Assembly (NCBI RefSeq): GCF_036016195.1 | Contig: NZ_JAYWTM010000011.1 | Location: 165,389 to 229,388, forward strand | Direction: 5' to 3' | Source: Brenneria populi | Lineage (GTDB): Bacteria > Pseudomonadota > Gammaproteobacteria > Enterobacterales > Enterobacteriaceae | Length of the DNA stretch: 64,000 nt | Shown: positions 17,238 to 26,347 of the stretch, one piece after another | How the letters are laid out: every line of letters begins with the position of its first letter | How positions within the stretch are numbered: the first letter of the stretch is position 1 | Translations under genes and position numbers: made by a program | Notes under the pieces: model-generated | Told to the model about the DNA's origin: nothing | What the model saw: the letters and a program-made list of their open reading frames with translations, nothing else | Databases searched by the model: none

Positions 17238-17244
17238 TATCTTC

Positions 17245-18330
17245 TTACCAGCGGGGAACCTGACTATCGACATCGCCGCACTGTGCGCGCTGGCGCAGCA
17301 GGTGATCCATTAACACAATCGCCATCATCGCTTCGGCGATCGGCACCGCGCGGATCCCCACGCAGGGGTCGTGACGCCCGCGGGTCACCATTTCCGTCGC
17401 CTCGCCCTGACGGTCAATGGTCCTTCCCGGCACCATGATGCTGGAGGTGGGTTTCAACGCCAGATGGGCGATAATATGCTGCCCGCTGCTGATGCCGCCT
17501 AAAATACCGCCGGCGTGATTGCTCTGGAAACCCTGAGGCGTAATCTCGTCGCGATTTTCGCTGCCGCGTTTCGTCACTACCGCAAAGCCGTCGCCGATTT
17601 CAACGCCTTTCACCGCGTTGATGCTCATCAGCGCATGCGCCAGATCGGCATCCAGTCGGTCGAATACCGGTTCGCCCAATCCGGCGGGAACCGACTCGGC
17701 CACCACGCTGACTTTGGCGCCGATGGAATCGCCCTCTTTTTTCAGCGTCCGCATCAGCGCATCCAATGCCTCCAGCTTATCGGCATCCGGACAGAAGAAA
17801 GGATTCTGTTCAACCAGATCCCAATCTTTCAATTTGCAGGTCACGTCGCCGATTTGGGACAGATAGCCGCGAATCTTCACGCCGTGCTTTTGTTGCAGAT
17901 ATTTTTTCGCTATCGCGCCCGCCGCGACGCGCATCGCGGTTTCGCGCGCCGAAGAGCGGCCGCCGCCGCGATAGTCGCGCAGACCATATTTTTGTTCATA
18001 GGTGTAATCGGCGTGGCCGGGGCGGAAAAGATCTTTAATGGCGCCGTAATCCTGCGAGCGCTGATCGGTATTTTCGATCAGCAAACCTATGCTGGTGCCG
18101 GTGGTCACCCCTTCGAACACGCCGGAAAGAATGCGCACCCGGTCGGGCTCGCGGCGTTGCGTCGTATAGCGCGACGTGCCCGGACGCCGGCGATCCAGAT
18201 CCTGTTGCAGGTCCGCCTCCGTCAGCGGGATCCCCGGCGGCACGCCGTCTACAATCGCGCCCAGGGCAATGCCGTGGGACTCACCAAATGTGGTGACGCG
18301 GAAAAACTGTCCGATACTGTTTCCTGCCAT
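17245..18330 (-). CDS. aroC: Chorismate synthase
   Basis: 361 aa. ATG 18330 follows AGGAG at 7 nt; a GTG one codon earlier is the only alternative. AroC converts 5-enolpyruvylshikimate 3-phosphate to chorismate using reduced FMN, the last step of the shikimate pathway. Family motifs are present: GESHG near residue 17, the catalytic region RGGGRSSARETAMRVAAGA near 125-140, and NHAGGILGGISSGQ near 270 with RHDPCVG near 325. It heads the aroC-mepA-yfcA-epmC series, with prmB 46 bp upstream on the same strand. Confidence 0.98.
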   Translation of the reverse strand: MAGNSIGQFFRVTTFGESHGIALGAIVDGVPPGIPLTEADLQQDLDRRRPGTSRYTTQRREPDRVRILSGVFEGVTTGTSIGLLIENTDQRSQDYGAIKDLFRPGHADYTYEQKYGLRDYRGGGRSSARETAMRVAAGAIAKKYLQQKHGVKIRGYLSQIGDVTCKLKDWDLVEQNPFFCPDADKLEALDALMRTLKKEGDSIGAKVSVVAESVPAGLGEPVFDRLDADLAHALMSINAVKGVEIGDGFAVVTKRGSENRDEITPQGFQSNHAGGILGGISSGQHIIAHLALKPTSSIMVPGRTIDRQGEATEMVTRGRHDPCVGIRAVPIAEAMMAIVLMDHLLRQRAQCGDVDSQVPRW

Positions 18331-18376
18331 CACAACTCCTTAGCCTATCGGTAATAGTATTAACTTACGCATCGAA

Positions 18377-19309
18377 TCAGTCGCGATAGATGCTGAAATG
18401 CTCTTGACAATCAACCAGCTGAGACCTGGTCAGCATGAATACCCCGTCGCCGCCGTTATCGAACTCCAGCCAGGTGAACGGAATATCGGGATACTGCTCG
18501 ATCAGGTGAACCATGCTGTTGCCCACTTCGCAAATCAGCACGCCGTCGTCGCTGAGATAATCCGGCGCGCAGGCCAAAATTCGGCGTACCAGCTTCAGGC
18601 CGTCGCTTCCTGCCGCCAGCCCTAATTCAGGTTCGTAGCGGAACTCATCCGGCAGGTCCGACATATCCTCTTCATCGACATAAGGCGGATTGGTGACAAT
18701 CAGGTCATAGCGGATGGCGGGCAGTGAGCGGAACAGGTCGGAACGGATTGGCGTGACGCAGTGCTCCATACCGTGCTGCTGAATATTTTGTTCGGCGACG
18801 GCCAGCACGTCGCTGGAGATGTCCACGGCGTCCACTTCCGCCTGCGGAAAAGCCTGGGCGCAGGCGATGGCGATGCAGCCGCTGCCGGTGCACATATCCA
18901 GGATATGCCCCGGCGCCCTAGGCAAAAGCTCGGCGAAATAGTTGCCGATCAGCTCGCCGATCGGCGAGCGCGGCACCAGAACCCGCTCGTCGACATAAAA
19001 CTCCAGGCCGCAGAACCAGGCTTTATTGGTCAGATAAGCGACCGGGATACGCTCGTTCACCCGGCGAATCACACGCTCGACGATGCGGTGGCGCTCGCTG
19101 GAGGTTAGGCGCGAGGTATACATATCTTCCGGAATATCCAGGGGTAAAAACAGGGTAGGCAGCACCAGCTGCACCGCCTCATCCCAGGGGTTATCCGTAC
19201 CGTGACCATAATAGACATTGGCTGCGTTAAACCGACTTACCGACCAACGCAACATATCCTGTATGGTATGAAGGTCGTTGATGGCCTCGTCGACGAAAAT
19301 TTTGTCCAA
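18377..19309 (-). CDS. prmB: 50S ribosomal protein L3 glutamine methyltransferase (TTG start)
   Basis: 310 aa, exactly the E. coli length if translation starts at TTG 19309. That codon has a strong GGAGG six nt upstream and gives DKIFVDEAINDLHTIQDMLR, matching E. coli from residue 2; an ATG 66 nt upstream adds unrelated residues. PrmB methylates Gln150 of L3 during 50S assembly. The SAM-binding DMCTGSGCIAIACAQAFP (near 137) and the catalytic NPPY in VTNPPYVDEEDMSDLPDEF (near 205) are intact. smrB diverges upstream. Confidence 0.95.
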   Translation of the reverse strand: MDKIFVDEAINDLHTIQDMLRWSVSRFNAANVYYGHGTDNPWDEAVQLVLPTLFLPLDIPEDMYTSRLTSSERHRIVERVIRRVNERIPVAYLTNKAWFCGLEFYVDERVLVPRSPIGELIGNYFAELLPRAPGHILDMCTGSGCIAIACAQAFPQAEVDAVDISSDVLAVAEQNIQQHGMEHCVTPIRSDLFRSLPAIRYDLIVTNPPYVDEEDMSDLPDEFRYEPELGLAAGSDGLKLVRRILACAPDYLSDDGVLICEVGNSMVHLIEQYPDIPFTWLEFDNGGDGVFMLTRSQLVDCQEHFSIYRD

Positions 19310-19479
19310 GATTATCCTCCGCAGACACATCTGAATGGAAATTTGGCGCCTAGTTTGCCATGAAGCCCGCGACAAATCAGTAGTTATAACCTGTCGAACT
19401 AAGGTTAGCGCGACTTTTATTTAGCGACGGGCGGGGGAAAAGGTAAACTGTCGCCAGATTGATATAGGGCGAACGACCA

Positions 19480-20019
19480 ATGAATAATAAATATTCACTG
19501 AATGACGAGGAATTGCAGCTTTTTCGCGCATCCGTTTCCGGTACGAAAAAATTGCGCCAGGATACCTATCGGCATAGGCCGGCGCGCCGCAAACTCGGCG
19601 AGCTGCCGCCCAGACGCGCGCTGCAGGAGCAGGTGGACGCCAGTTTTTATTTTTCCGACGAATTTCAGCCGCAGTTGGAAAGCGAGGGGCCGACGCGCTA
19701 CGTCCGTCCCGGAGCCAGCCACTATGAGCTGAAAAAACTGCGGCGCGGAGACTACTCGCCCGAATTGTTCCTCGATCTGCACGGCCTGACGCAATTGCAG
19801 GCCAAACAGGAACTGGGGGCGCTGCTGGCCGCCTGCCGTCGCGAACAGGTTTATTGCGCCTGCGTGATGCACGGCCACGGCAAACATATTCTAAAGCAGC
19901 AGACGCCGCTCTGGCTGGCGCAGCATCCCGACGTGCTGGCCTTTCATCAGGCGCCCAAGGAATTTGGCGGGGATGCGGCGCTGTTGGTGCTCGTCGCGCT
20001 GGAAGCGCCGCCGTTATGA
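19480..20019 (+). CDS. smrB: Ribosome rescue factor SmrB, Smr-domain endonuclease
   Basis: 179 aa. SmrB cuts mRNA between collided ribosomes and so starts rescue of stalled translation. The N-terminal ribosome-binding region opens NNKYSLNDEELQLFRASV. The C-terminal Smr domain (about 98-175) has both active-site motifs, DLHGLTQLQAKQEL and VMHGHGKHILKQQTPLWLAQ. It diverges from prmB as in E. coli, and its last codons overlap the tail of sixA by 6 bp in a convergent arrangement. Confidence 0.94.
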   Translation: MNNKYSLNDEELQLFRASVSGTKKLRQDTYRHRPARRKLGELPPRRALQEQVDASFYFSDEFQPQLESEGPTRYVRPGASHYELKKLRRGDYSPELFLDLHGLTQLQAKQELGALLAACRREQVYCACVMHGHGKHILKQQTPLWLAQHPDVLAFHQAPKEFGGDAALLVLVALEAPPL

Positions 20020-20499
20020 AGGCTTATGCGCCAGCTGAGATGGGCCGACCTGCCAGTCAAACACCCCGCTCCCCGACTGCGAATCGACGCTGACGCAGGC
20101 AATAGCCGAAGTCGCGAACATCGGGGCGGTTTCGTCGGGGCATAGCTCCGCGACCAGGTAGCCGACCAGCGGCAGATGCGAGATCACCAGCACCGCGCCG
20201 GTCCCCTCCTTCGCCAGGGTTTGCAGATAGTAGCCGACCAGTTTGGCATTGCCGCCGGGAGTCAACTCAGACAGGCATTCATCTTCCGCGGACAGGGGCA
20301 AAATATCTCGCATGGCCGCCAACGTTTGCTGCGCGCGCAGATACGGGCTGACCAGGACGCGATCGATATTTACCGTCTGGTTATTCAGCCAATACGCCAT
20401 TTTCTGCGACTCATCATAGCCACGCGCGCTCAGAGGCCGCTGCGAATCGCTGGCCGCTTCAGGCACCGCGTCGCCATGACGCATAATTAAAACTTGCAT
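20014..20499 (-). CDS. sixA: Phosphohistidine phosphatase
   Basis: 161 aa histidine-phosphatase fold protein. SixA removes phosphate from histidine residues; in E. coli it acts on the nitrogen phosphotransferase system. The catalytic RHG is at residues 7-9 (LIMRHGDAVPEA), the second arginine is in SPYLRAQQTL, and the second histidine is in VLVISHLPLVGYL (near 108). It converges on smrB with a 6-bp overlap. Upstream lies 1.4 kb of repeat-rich DNA instead of the fadJ gene found next to it in E. coli. Confidence 0.94.
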   Translation of the reverse strand: MQVLIMRHGDAVPEAASDSQRPLSARGYDESQKMAYWLNNQTVNIDRVLVSPYLRAQQTLAAMRDILPLSAEDECLSELTPGGNAKLVGYYLQTLAKEGTGAVLVISHLPLVGYLVAELCPDETAPMFATSAIACVSVDSQSGSGVFDWQVGPSQLAHKPS

Positions 20500-20555
20500 A
20501 TCACACCGCTATATTGATAGGACATCGCAATAAAAAGCCGGAAAAGCAATAGACC

Positions 20556-20692
20556 TTCATCCTTCAGGCTGCGCGCGCGGCGGCTTTGTTACTCGTCCTG
20601 TGACAGGGCTCCGCCCTTTCGGACCAACGCAAAGCGCCGTACAAAAACGTTTCGCCGTTTTTGTCCCGCAACTCGAATGATTTTGGGTATAA
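20556..20692 (+). repeat. Family B repeat, degenerate copy
   Basis: Ends in CAACTCGAATGATTTTGGGTAT, a decayed version of the family B right end, preceded by GGCTTTGTTACTCG as in the long copy. It holds an internal hairpin ACAAAAACG/CGTTTTTGT. Its left end is poorly preserved. Confidence 0.5.
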
Positions 20693-20779
20693 CTTGAATG
20701 AATATCCGCTTCAAGCCAGCCTTATCTCGGCCCGTAAAGGGGATTGATTATCGCAGATTTCCGCTGCTAATTTAATCAC

Positions 20780-20993
20780 TACACCCTAAATAATTCGAGT
20801 TGCAGGAAGGCAGCGACGCAGTGACAAATTCGTCAGGAACGAATTTGACCAGCCAAAGGCTGGCCTGCGGTGAGCGACAAATCTGCCAAGAGCAGAGTTG
20901 AACGCCACTTGCGGCGGCCCCAACGGGGCGAGCGCCATGGATGGAGCGAGTAACAAAGCCAACGCACAGGCAACTTGAAGTATGACGGGTATA
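20780..20993 (-). repeat. Family B repeat, long form (214 bp)
   Basis: Starts TACACCCTAAATAATTCGAG and ends CTTGAAGTATGACGGGTATA, the same ends as the 60-66-bp copies but with about 150 bp more in between. The inside is a string of hairpins: CAAATTCGT/ACGAATTTG, CCAGCC/GGCTGG and GCCCC/GGGGC. It looks like a composite of the short element and extra palindromic units. Confidence 0.75.
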
Positions 20994-21415
20994 AATGAAA
21001 CCTATTTCCGTCCGGCGACCCCGCCGCGGCATCGCAGAGACGGTCGCCGATAATTCGGATTAAAATACCATAAAATCTTAAAATTCAACATAAATAAACA
21101 AAAATAAATAACATCACATATTTTTAAACTTTTTTATCGCAAATCGGCGGTTCCGTATTGTTAAACATTAATTCTGCTTCTATCTTTACTGCGAATGGTT
21201 AAATTTATTTATTAATAGATAAAAATAAATGATTCATAATGAACGCCATAATTTAATAATTAAAAGCCGCCCCCAGAAAAATTTTTCATACCGCGTGAAG
21301 TCCGCGCCTTTATGGTCAGACTGCGCCGGTGGCGGCGTATTGTCTAAAAGGCGAAGTGCCGCCTACGATAAATTAAGAGAAGAGTGAGCGGCAAGAAAAA
21401 AACGGCATATTTTCT

Positions 21416-21550
21416 CTACGCCAAATAATTCGAGCCGCAGAATACAAACGTTTTTGCACGGCGCCTTGCGGCGGCCCCAACGGGGCCAACTCCACGGATG
21501 GAGCGAGTAACAAGGCCAACGCACAGGCAGCTTGAGGTATGACGAGTATA
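21416..21550 (-). repeat. Family B repeat, intermediate copy
   Basis: Contains AAATAATTCGAGCCGCAG at the left and CAGCTTGAGGTATGACGAGTAT at the right, with the GGCGGCCCCAACGGGGCC hairpin shared with the 20780-20993 copy. The first internal units of the long form are absent. Confidence 0.65.
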
Positions 21551-21590
21551 GCGGAAGGCGAATAACCCTCGCCCAGAGAATTAATTCCGC

Positions 21591-21693
21591 TCACTTAAGC
21601 CGGTTTTTAGGGGAAACACAGGGGGAAGTTCCCGTAGGGACGCCTCACCCCGGTGGTCGCCCCGCGTATCTCGATGCTTAAACGATCGGCATT
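21591..21693 (+). repeat. 104-bp dispersed repeat, family A, copy 3
   Basis: Runs from TCACTTAAGCCGGTTTTTAG to AACGATCGGCATT, in the same orientation as copy 1 and nearly identical to it. It ends 230 bp before the first pilin gene. Confidence 0.8.
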
Positions 21694-21925
21694 ACGCCCA
21701 AAGAATTAACTTTATCATGTGACGTTTTATTTGTATTTCACCTTACGGGAATAACGAAAATAGACTGTAAATACAGGATATTTAATTAATAGTGTTTCCA
21801 CCTTGACGCCGATATACAGATAGGCGCGTCTAACATTATTAATGAATAATATAGATATGGACTATTTATACTCTGAATAATCCATGCCGGTGAAATAAAT
21901 ACGATGCACATATAAAGGAATCGCT

Positions 21926-22471
21926 ATGAATGCCAAGAAAAAAATACTGTCCGCGCTGGCAGCGTTGTTAACGCTGGGCGTCATGCCCACCGCCTATAGT
22001 TCAACCGTCACCGGCCAAATAGGCGTGACATTAACCATCACCACGGCCTGTACGGTGGAGAACGGCGCCAGTTCCGGCAGTACATGGGGCACTATCGATT
22101 TCGGCTCATACAGCAGCCTGTCCGCCAATATCGACGGGCAAACCACCAACACGTCGGGCAGCGGCCTGGCGGTCACCTGCTCCGAAGGCACGCCGGCCAC
22201 CGTCTACATCGGTTCCGGCGCCAACGACTCCTCAACGCTGCGCACATTAGCGCCCAGTTCCGGCAGCTATAAGATCCCCTATCGTCTCTACAGCGATTCG
22301 GCCCGCACAACGGAAATACCGCTTAACGACACCAACGGCATAACGCTCACCGCAACCGGCGTCGCCCAGTCAATTCCCGTTTATGCCCGCATCCTGCCCG
22401 CCGATCAGACCATTATATCTCCGACCGCCGGCACCTATACCGACACGGTTGCCGCCACCGTCGAGTGGTAG
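21926..22471 (+). CDS. Spore coat U domain major pilin of a Csu-type pilus
   Basis: 181 aa with a signal peptide (MNAKKKILSALAALLTLGVM, cleavage near AYS). The mature part is one spore coat protein U domain: a paired cysteine early (ITTACTVENG) and one near the middle (LAVTCSEG), the IDFGSYSSLSANIDGQTT strand, IPYRLYSDSARTT, and the C-terminal GTYTDTVAATVEW. It is the likely main subunit (CsuA/B equivalent) of an archaic chaperone-usher pilus used for surface attachment and biofilm. First gene of a five-gene operon; AAGGAA precedes its ATG. Confidence 0.85.
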   Translation: MNAKKKILSALAALLTLGVMPTAYSSTVTGQIGVTLTITTACTVENGASSGSTWGTIDFGSYSSLSANIDGQTTNTSGSGLAVTCSEGTPATVYIGSGANDSSTLRTLAPSSGSYKIPYRLYSDSARTTEIPLNDTNGITLTATGVAQSIPVYARILPADQTIISPTAGTYTDTVAATVEW

Positions 22472-22537
22472 TTCTGAGTTCAGGCCGGAACGCCGCGCTT
22501 CCGACCTGTCTACGGTTACTCATGCGCGAGGATTAGG

Positions 22538-23074
22538 ATGATTTTCCAGCAGATATCGCCCTGGTTGCTACTCTTGTTCATCGCTTCGCACCCTTTATCG
22601 GCCGTCGCATTGACGGTAAGCGACACCTTCGCCGTCAGCGCCGATATTGTGAAAGGGTGCGCTTTCGGCAACGACGCCAACGCCGCCCAGACGGATATGG
22701 GCGCCATCGATTTCGGCACGCAGAGCGCATCCGCAACCAATGTCGACGCAACCAGCACCGTGGGGGGCGGTTCGATAGTCGTGACCTGTACGCCGGGCGT
22801 CGCCATCTCCATCGAACTGGATTACGGGCTGCACGGCGGAAGCAGCGCGCGGCGTTACGTGATGAATACCGCCGGCAGCGTTTCGCTGCCTTATCAGCTT
22901 TACCGCGATTCGGCCCGCACGCAGGTCTGGGGCACCGGCGACCTGGCGATGAGCATCGCCTCCTTTCCCACGACAACCCAGACCTACACCGTTTACGCGC
23001 GCTATTTCGGCGCTTCGCCGCTGCCGCCGGCGGGGGTGTATACCGATAGCGTAACCGTTAGCCTGACCTACTAA
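22538..23074 (+). CDS. Spore coat U domain minor pilin
   Basis: 178 aa, signal peptide then one spore coat U domain: IVKGCAFGND and IVVTCTPGV with the paired cysteines, MGAIDFGTQSASATNVDATS, LPYQLYRDSARTQVWG and the closing PPAGVYTDSVTVSLTY. The donor-strand-type N-terminus (LTVSDTFAVSADI) suits polymerisation by donor-strand exchange. It probably corresponds to CsuA or CsuB; the Acinetobacter operon has both, this one has only one such gene between the major pilin and the chaperone. Confidence 0.8.
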   Translation: MIFQQISPWLLLLFIASHPLSAVALTVSDTFAVSADIVKGCAFGNDANAAQTDMGAIDFGTQSASATNVDATSTVGGGSIVVTCTPGVAISIELDYGLHGGSSARRYVMNTAGSVSLPYQLYRDSARTQVWGTGDLAMSIASFPTTTQTYTVYARYFGASPLPPAGVYTDSVTVSLTY

Positions 23075-23092
23075 AACAAGCGTAGAAGAAAG

Positions 23093-23881
23093 ATGAAAAG
23101 AACATTAGCCATTTTTATTCAATCAGCCGCCTTCATCTGCGCCCTCTTCTGCGCGCCCTCCTTCGCCGCCAGCAGCATTCTTGTCTGGCCGATTTATCAA
23201 GTGATCGAATCCGATGAGAACGGCTCCGCCCTGTGGCTGGAGAATAAAGGAAGCGCGCCCGTGGCTCTGCAAATTCGCATTATGGCCTGGAAACAGATGA
23301 ATTTTCAGGATCGCTACGCGGAGCAAAAAGAGGTTATCGGCACCCCGCCATTTACCACGCTGGAGCCGGGAAAACGCCATATGGTGCGGCTGATGCGCGC
23401 TGTCCCGGCCCCGGCCGGCACCGAACGCGCCTACCGCATCATCATCGATGAAATCAGCGCGCCCTACGCCAAACAGCAGGAAACGCCCCGCATGGGGCTG
23501 CAGTTTCAAATGCGCTACCTGCTGCCGCTGTTTATTGACGGCGAAGGGATATGGACGCAGGTGCGGCCTGGGAAGACGCGCGTCAATAGCGAGCCAACCA
23601 TGCCCGAGTTGTCCTGGCGCATCGCCGCCGTCGCGGGGAAACCGCACCTTTACGTGCGCAATCAGGGCAAAGTGCATGCGCGCTTAAGCAACGTTTTCTG
23701 GTCATCGTCGCCGGCCAAAGGCGGCAAAATCTCAATGACGCAAGGCTTTTTAGGGTACGTTTTGCCGGGACAAGAGATGCGCTGGCCTTTGCCCGCGGGA
23801 ATATCCGCCCCCGCTTCATCCATGAACCTGTTTACCCATTTGTCGGATATTCCCGATCCGGTCCTGATTAAACGTAGGTAG
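23093..23881 (+). CDS. Periplasmic pilus chaperone, CsuC type
   Basis: 262 aa with a signal peptide ending near SFA. The PapD-like fold follows: SSILVWPIYQVIESDENGSALWLENKG forms the first strands (residues 24-50), KRHMVRLMRA near 100, and AYRIIIDEI near 118 carries the conserved motif for subunit binding. Archaic chaperones fold and cap pilins in the periplasm and hand them to the usher. It starts 18 bp after the minor pilin and is followed by the usher gene after 27 bp. Confidence 0.85.
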   Translation: MKRTLAIFIQSAAFICALFCAPSFAASSILVWPIYQVIESDENGSALWLENKGSAPVALQIRIMAWKQMNFQDRYAEQKEVIGTPPFTTLEPGKRHMVRLMRAVPAPAGTERAYRIIIDEISAPYAKQQETPRMGLQFQMRYLLPLFIDGEGIWTQVRPGKTRVNSEPTMPELSWRIAAVAGKPHLYVRNQGKVHARLSNVFWSSSPAKGGKISMTQGFLGYVLPGQEMRWPLPAGISAPASSMNLFTHLSDIPDPVLIKRR

Positions 23882-23908
23882 TGTGTTCTCACGGCGGGGA
23901 ATAGGGAT

Positions 23909-26347
23909 ATGAAAAAGCGTGCCGACAATACGAGAACGGGCGTCGCGTCGCTGCGGCGTTTTCTATTGGACACGTTTGTCTGCTCATTATGCTATTCCGC
24001 TTCTCTTCATGCGGAAGAAGATACCGACGCCGCGCCGCTTCATGAGGAAGAGTATACCGACCTGCCCGCTCCGCCGCGCGTTCAACCGTCAATCCCTGAA
24101 GCCATCTATTATTTAACCCTTTCGGTTAACGATCGCAGCGACCAGAGCGTGGTGCCGGTTAACTATCGCAATAACGACTATTATGTCGACGCCGACGTAC
24201 TGCGCAAAAATAGCATCCGCTTGCCCGCGCACAGCGCCGGTCAGATTAACGTAAACCGTCTGCCTAACGTTAGCGCGCAATATGACCCCGGCGAACAGCG
24301 GTTAAAGCTGACCGTGCCGGTCGACTGGCTGCCGGCGCAGCGGGTGGAAAATGAGGGGAGCGGAACGGAGCGTCTGGTTCCGAGCAGCAGCCCCGGCATG
24401 CTGTTTAACTATAACGCCTACTACTCTTCGCCGCGCGGCGGCGGCGATACGCTGAGCACCTGGATGGAGCAGCGAATCTTCAACGACTACGGCGCACTAT
24501 CCAACACCGGCATTTACGACGCGACGACAGGAAGCCATGCCGATCGATATCATCGCTATCGGCGCTTCGATACCTACTGGCGGTACAGCGACAGCGAGCG
24601 GATGATCTCATATCAGTTGGGCGATCTGATCAGTAACTCGCTGACCTGGAGCAACTCCGTACGCATGGGCGGCATGCGTATCAGCCGCAACTTCGGCCTG
24701 CGCCCCGATATCGTTACCTATCCGCTGCTGCAGTACTCCGGCTCCGCGGCCGTTCCCAGCACGCTGGATCTGTTCATCAACGGTTATAAAGCCAACAGTT
24801 CGACCCTGGACCCCGGCCCTTTCACCCTGACGAATACGCCGTATCTCAACGGCGCCGGCGAAGCGACCGTCGTCACCACGGACGCCCAGGGACGACGCAT
24901 CGCCACCACCATCCCATTTTATGTCTCCAATACCCTGCTGCGCGCCGGGCTAAGCGATTTCGATTTTTCCCTGGGCGCATTGCGCCGGGACTATGGGGTC
25001 AGAAACGCGGACTATACGTCCGAACCGGCATTCAGCGGCATTTACCGCTATGGATTAACCAACTGGCTAACGCTATCGACCCACGCGGAAACCACGCGGG
25101 ATCTTTATCTGGCGGGCGTCGGCGCCGACTTCACCGCCGGCCGCTGGGGAACCCTCAGCTCCTCTTATAGCCGTAGCGAAAAAGAGCGGCTCGGTCAGCA
25201 ATATACGCTGGGGTACTCCTACTATTCCCGACTGTTCGGCCTGAATATTCAGCACGCCGGGCGCGACGAAGGATATCGCGATTTAACCGCCGTCAATAAC
25301 GGCGGACGGCTCAGCCGCCAGAGCAATCAGGCGACCGTAAGCAGCCAGATCTTCGGACAGGGGAACGGCACCCTGGGCGTCGGTTATTTTGATATTCAAT
25401 CCTTCGACCGTTCGCGGGTCAAACTGCTGAACCTGTCGTATAGCCGGCAGCTATGGCAAAACAACTCGGTTTACGCCGCGCTCAATAAAACGCTGGGAGA
25501 ACGCGACTACAGCCTACAGATTCAGTTCGTTATTCCCTTCGGCGCTCAAAACACCGCCAGCTCAGGCATACAGCGCGACGCCAACGGCGACTATTCGGCG
25601 CGCGTCGGCGTGACGCACTCCGCGCCGGCCGAGGGCGGCTTCGGCTGGAATCTGGCTTACGCCGCGGGACGAACCCCCTACCAGCAGGGCACGTTAAGCT
25701 GGCGCGGGCCGTATAACCTGATACAGGGCGGCGTTTACGGCAATGAGGGCGATGCCACGCGGTGGGGGGAACTCAGCGGCTCGTTGATATATATGGACGG
25801 CGGCGTCTATCCCAGCAACCGTATCAACGACGCTTTTATTGTCGTCGATACCGAGGGCTATGCGGGGGTGCCGGTTAAATATGAAAACCAACTGGTGGGA
25901 ACAACCAACGATAACGGCCATCTGCTGGTGCCGTGGGTAACTTCCAACTATCCGGCAAAAGTGGAGATCGACCCGCTGCCGCTGCCGGCGAATGTTGAAA
26001 CGCCCAACGTAGAGGCGCGCGTATCGGTAAAAGAAGGCAGCGGCATGGTGGTGAAATTCCCGGTGCGCAACGTACTTTCCGCCAATATCGCCCTACGCAA
26101 CAGCCAGGGCCGCCCCCTGGCGCTCGGCACCTGGATCACCGATGAGGCCAGCGGCGCCACCACCATTAGCGGCCATGACGGGCTGGTCTATTTCTCCAAC
26201 CTTCAGACTGTAAATCGATTGCATTTTAAACAGGAAGACGGACAACACTGCCGGGTGGAATTTTCCCTGCCGGCGGCGGCCCGGATGATGGCCAGCGTCG
26301 GTCCGCTAACCTGCCAACCCGCTTCCCCAGGAGATAAAGATGAATAA
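23909..26347 (+). CDS. Outer-membrane pilus usher, CsuD type
   Basis: 812 aa, full usher length. An N-terminal signal segment (cleavage near LHAE) is followed by the chaperone-binding N-domain (IYYLTLSVNDRSDQSVVPVN, NNDYYVDADVLRKNSIRLP). The 24-stranded barrel follows with GMLFNYNAYYSS, the plug region (LDLFINGYKANSSTLDPGPF) near 290 and many alternating strands. The C-terminal domains hold FIVVDTEGYAGVPVKYENQ and the last-domain SLPAAARMMASVGPLTC. It assembles pili across the outer membrane. Its last 8 bp overlap the tip-adhesin start. Confidence 0.9.
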   Translation: MKKRADNTRTGVASLRRFLLDTFVCSLCYSASLHAEEDTDAAPLHEEEYTDLPAPPRVQPSIPEAIYYLTLSVNDRSDQSVVPVNYRNNDYYVDADVLRKNSIRLPAHSAGQINVNRLPNVSAQYDPGEQRLKLTVPVDWLPAQRVENEGSGTERLVPSSSPGMLFNYNAYYSSPRGGGDTLSTWMEQRIFNDYGALSNTGIYDATTGSHADRYHRYRRFDTYWRYSDSERMISYQLGDLISNSLTWSNSVRMGGMRISRNFGLRPDIVTYPLLQYSGSAAVPSTLDLFINGYKANSSTLDPGPFTLTNTPYLNGAGEATVVTTDAQGRRIATTIPFYVSNTLLRAGLSDFDFSLGALRRDYGVRNADYTSEPAFSGIYRYGLTNWLTLSTHAETTRDLYLAGVGADFTAGRWGTLSSSYSRSEKERLGQQYTLGYSYYSRLFGLNIQHAGRDEGYRDLTAVNNGGRLSRQSNQATVSSQIFGQGNGTLGVGYFDIQSFDRSRVKLLNLSYSRQLWQNNSVYAALNKTLGERDYSLQIQFVIPFGAQNTASSGIQRDANGDYSARVGVTHSAPAEGGFGWNLAYAAGRTPYQQGTLSWRGPYNLIQGGVYGNEGDATRWGELSGSLIYMDGGVYPSNRINDAFIVVDTEGYAGVPVKYENQLVGTTNDNGHLLVPWVTSNYPAKVEIDPLPLPANVETPNVEARVSVKEGSGMVVKFPVRNVLSANIALRNSQGRPLALGTWITDEASGATTISGHDGLVYFSNLQTVNRLHFKQEDGQHCRVEFSLPAAARMMASVGPLTCQPASPGDKDE

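Larger units (their letters stand above)
20500..21925. other. 1.4-kb gene-free, repeat-rich and partly AT-rich region
   Basis: No supported gene. From left to right there is a decayed family B copy (20556-20692), a 214-bp long family B copy (20780-20993), a strongly AT-rich stretch (about 21055-21275), another family B copy (21416-21550), a family A copy (21591-21693), and a second AT-rich stretch leading to the pilus operon. The promoter of that operon must lie in the last 200 bp, but I could not pick -35/-10 boxes with confidence. Confidence 0.6.

Noticed and set aside
20500..21925. Small ORFs in the gap before the pilus operon (for example on the minus strand at 20772-21032)
   Set aside because: They fall on the dispersed repeats and have no ribosome site or family match.
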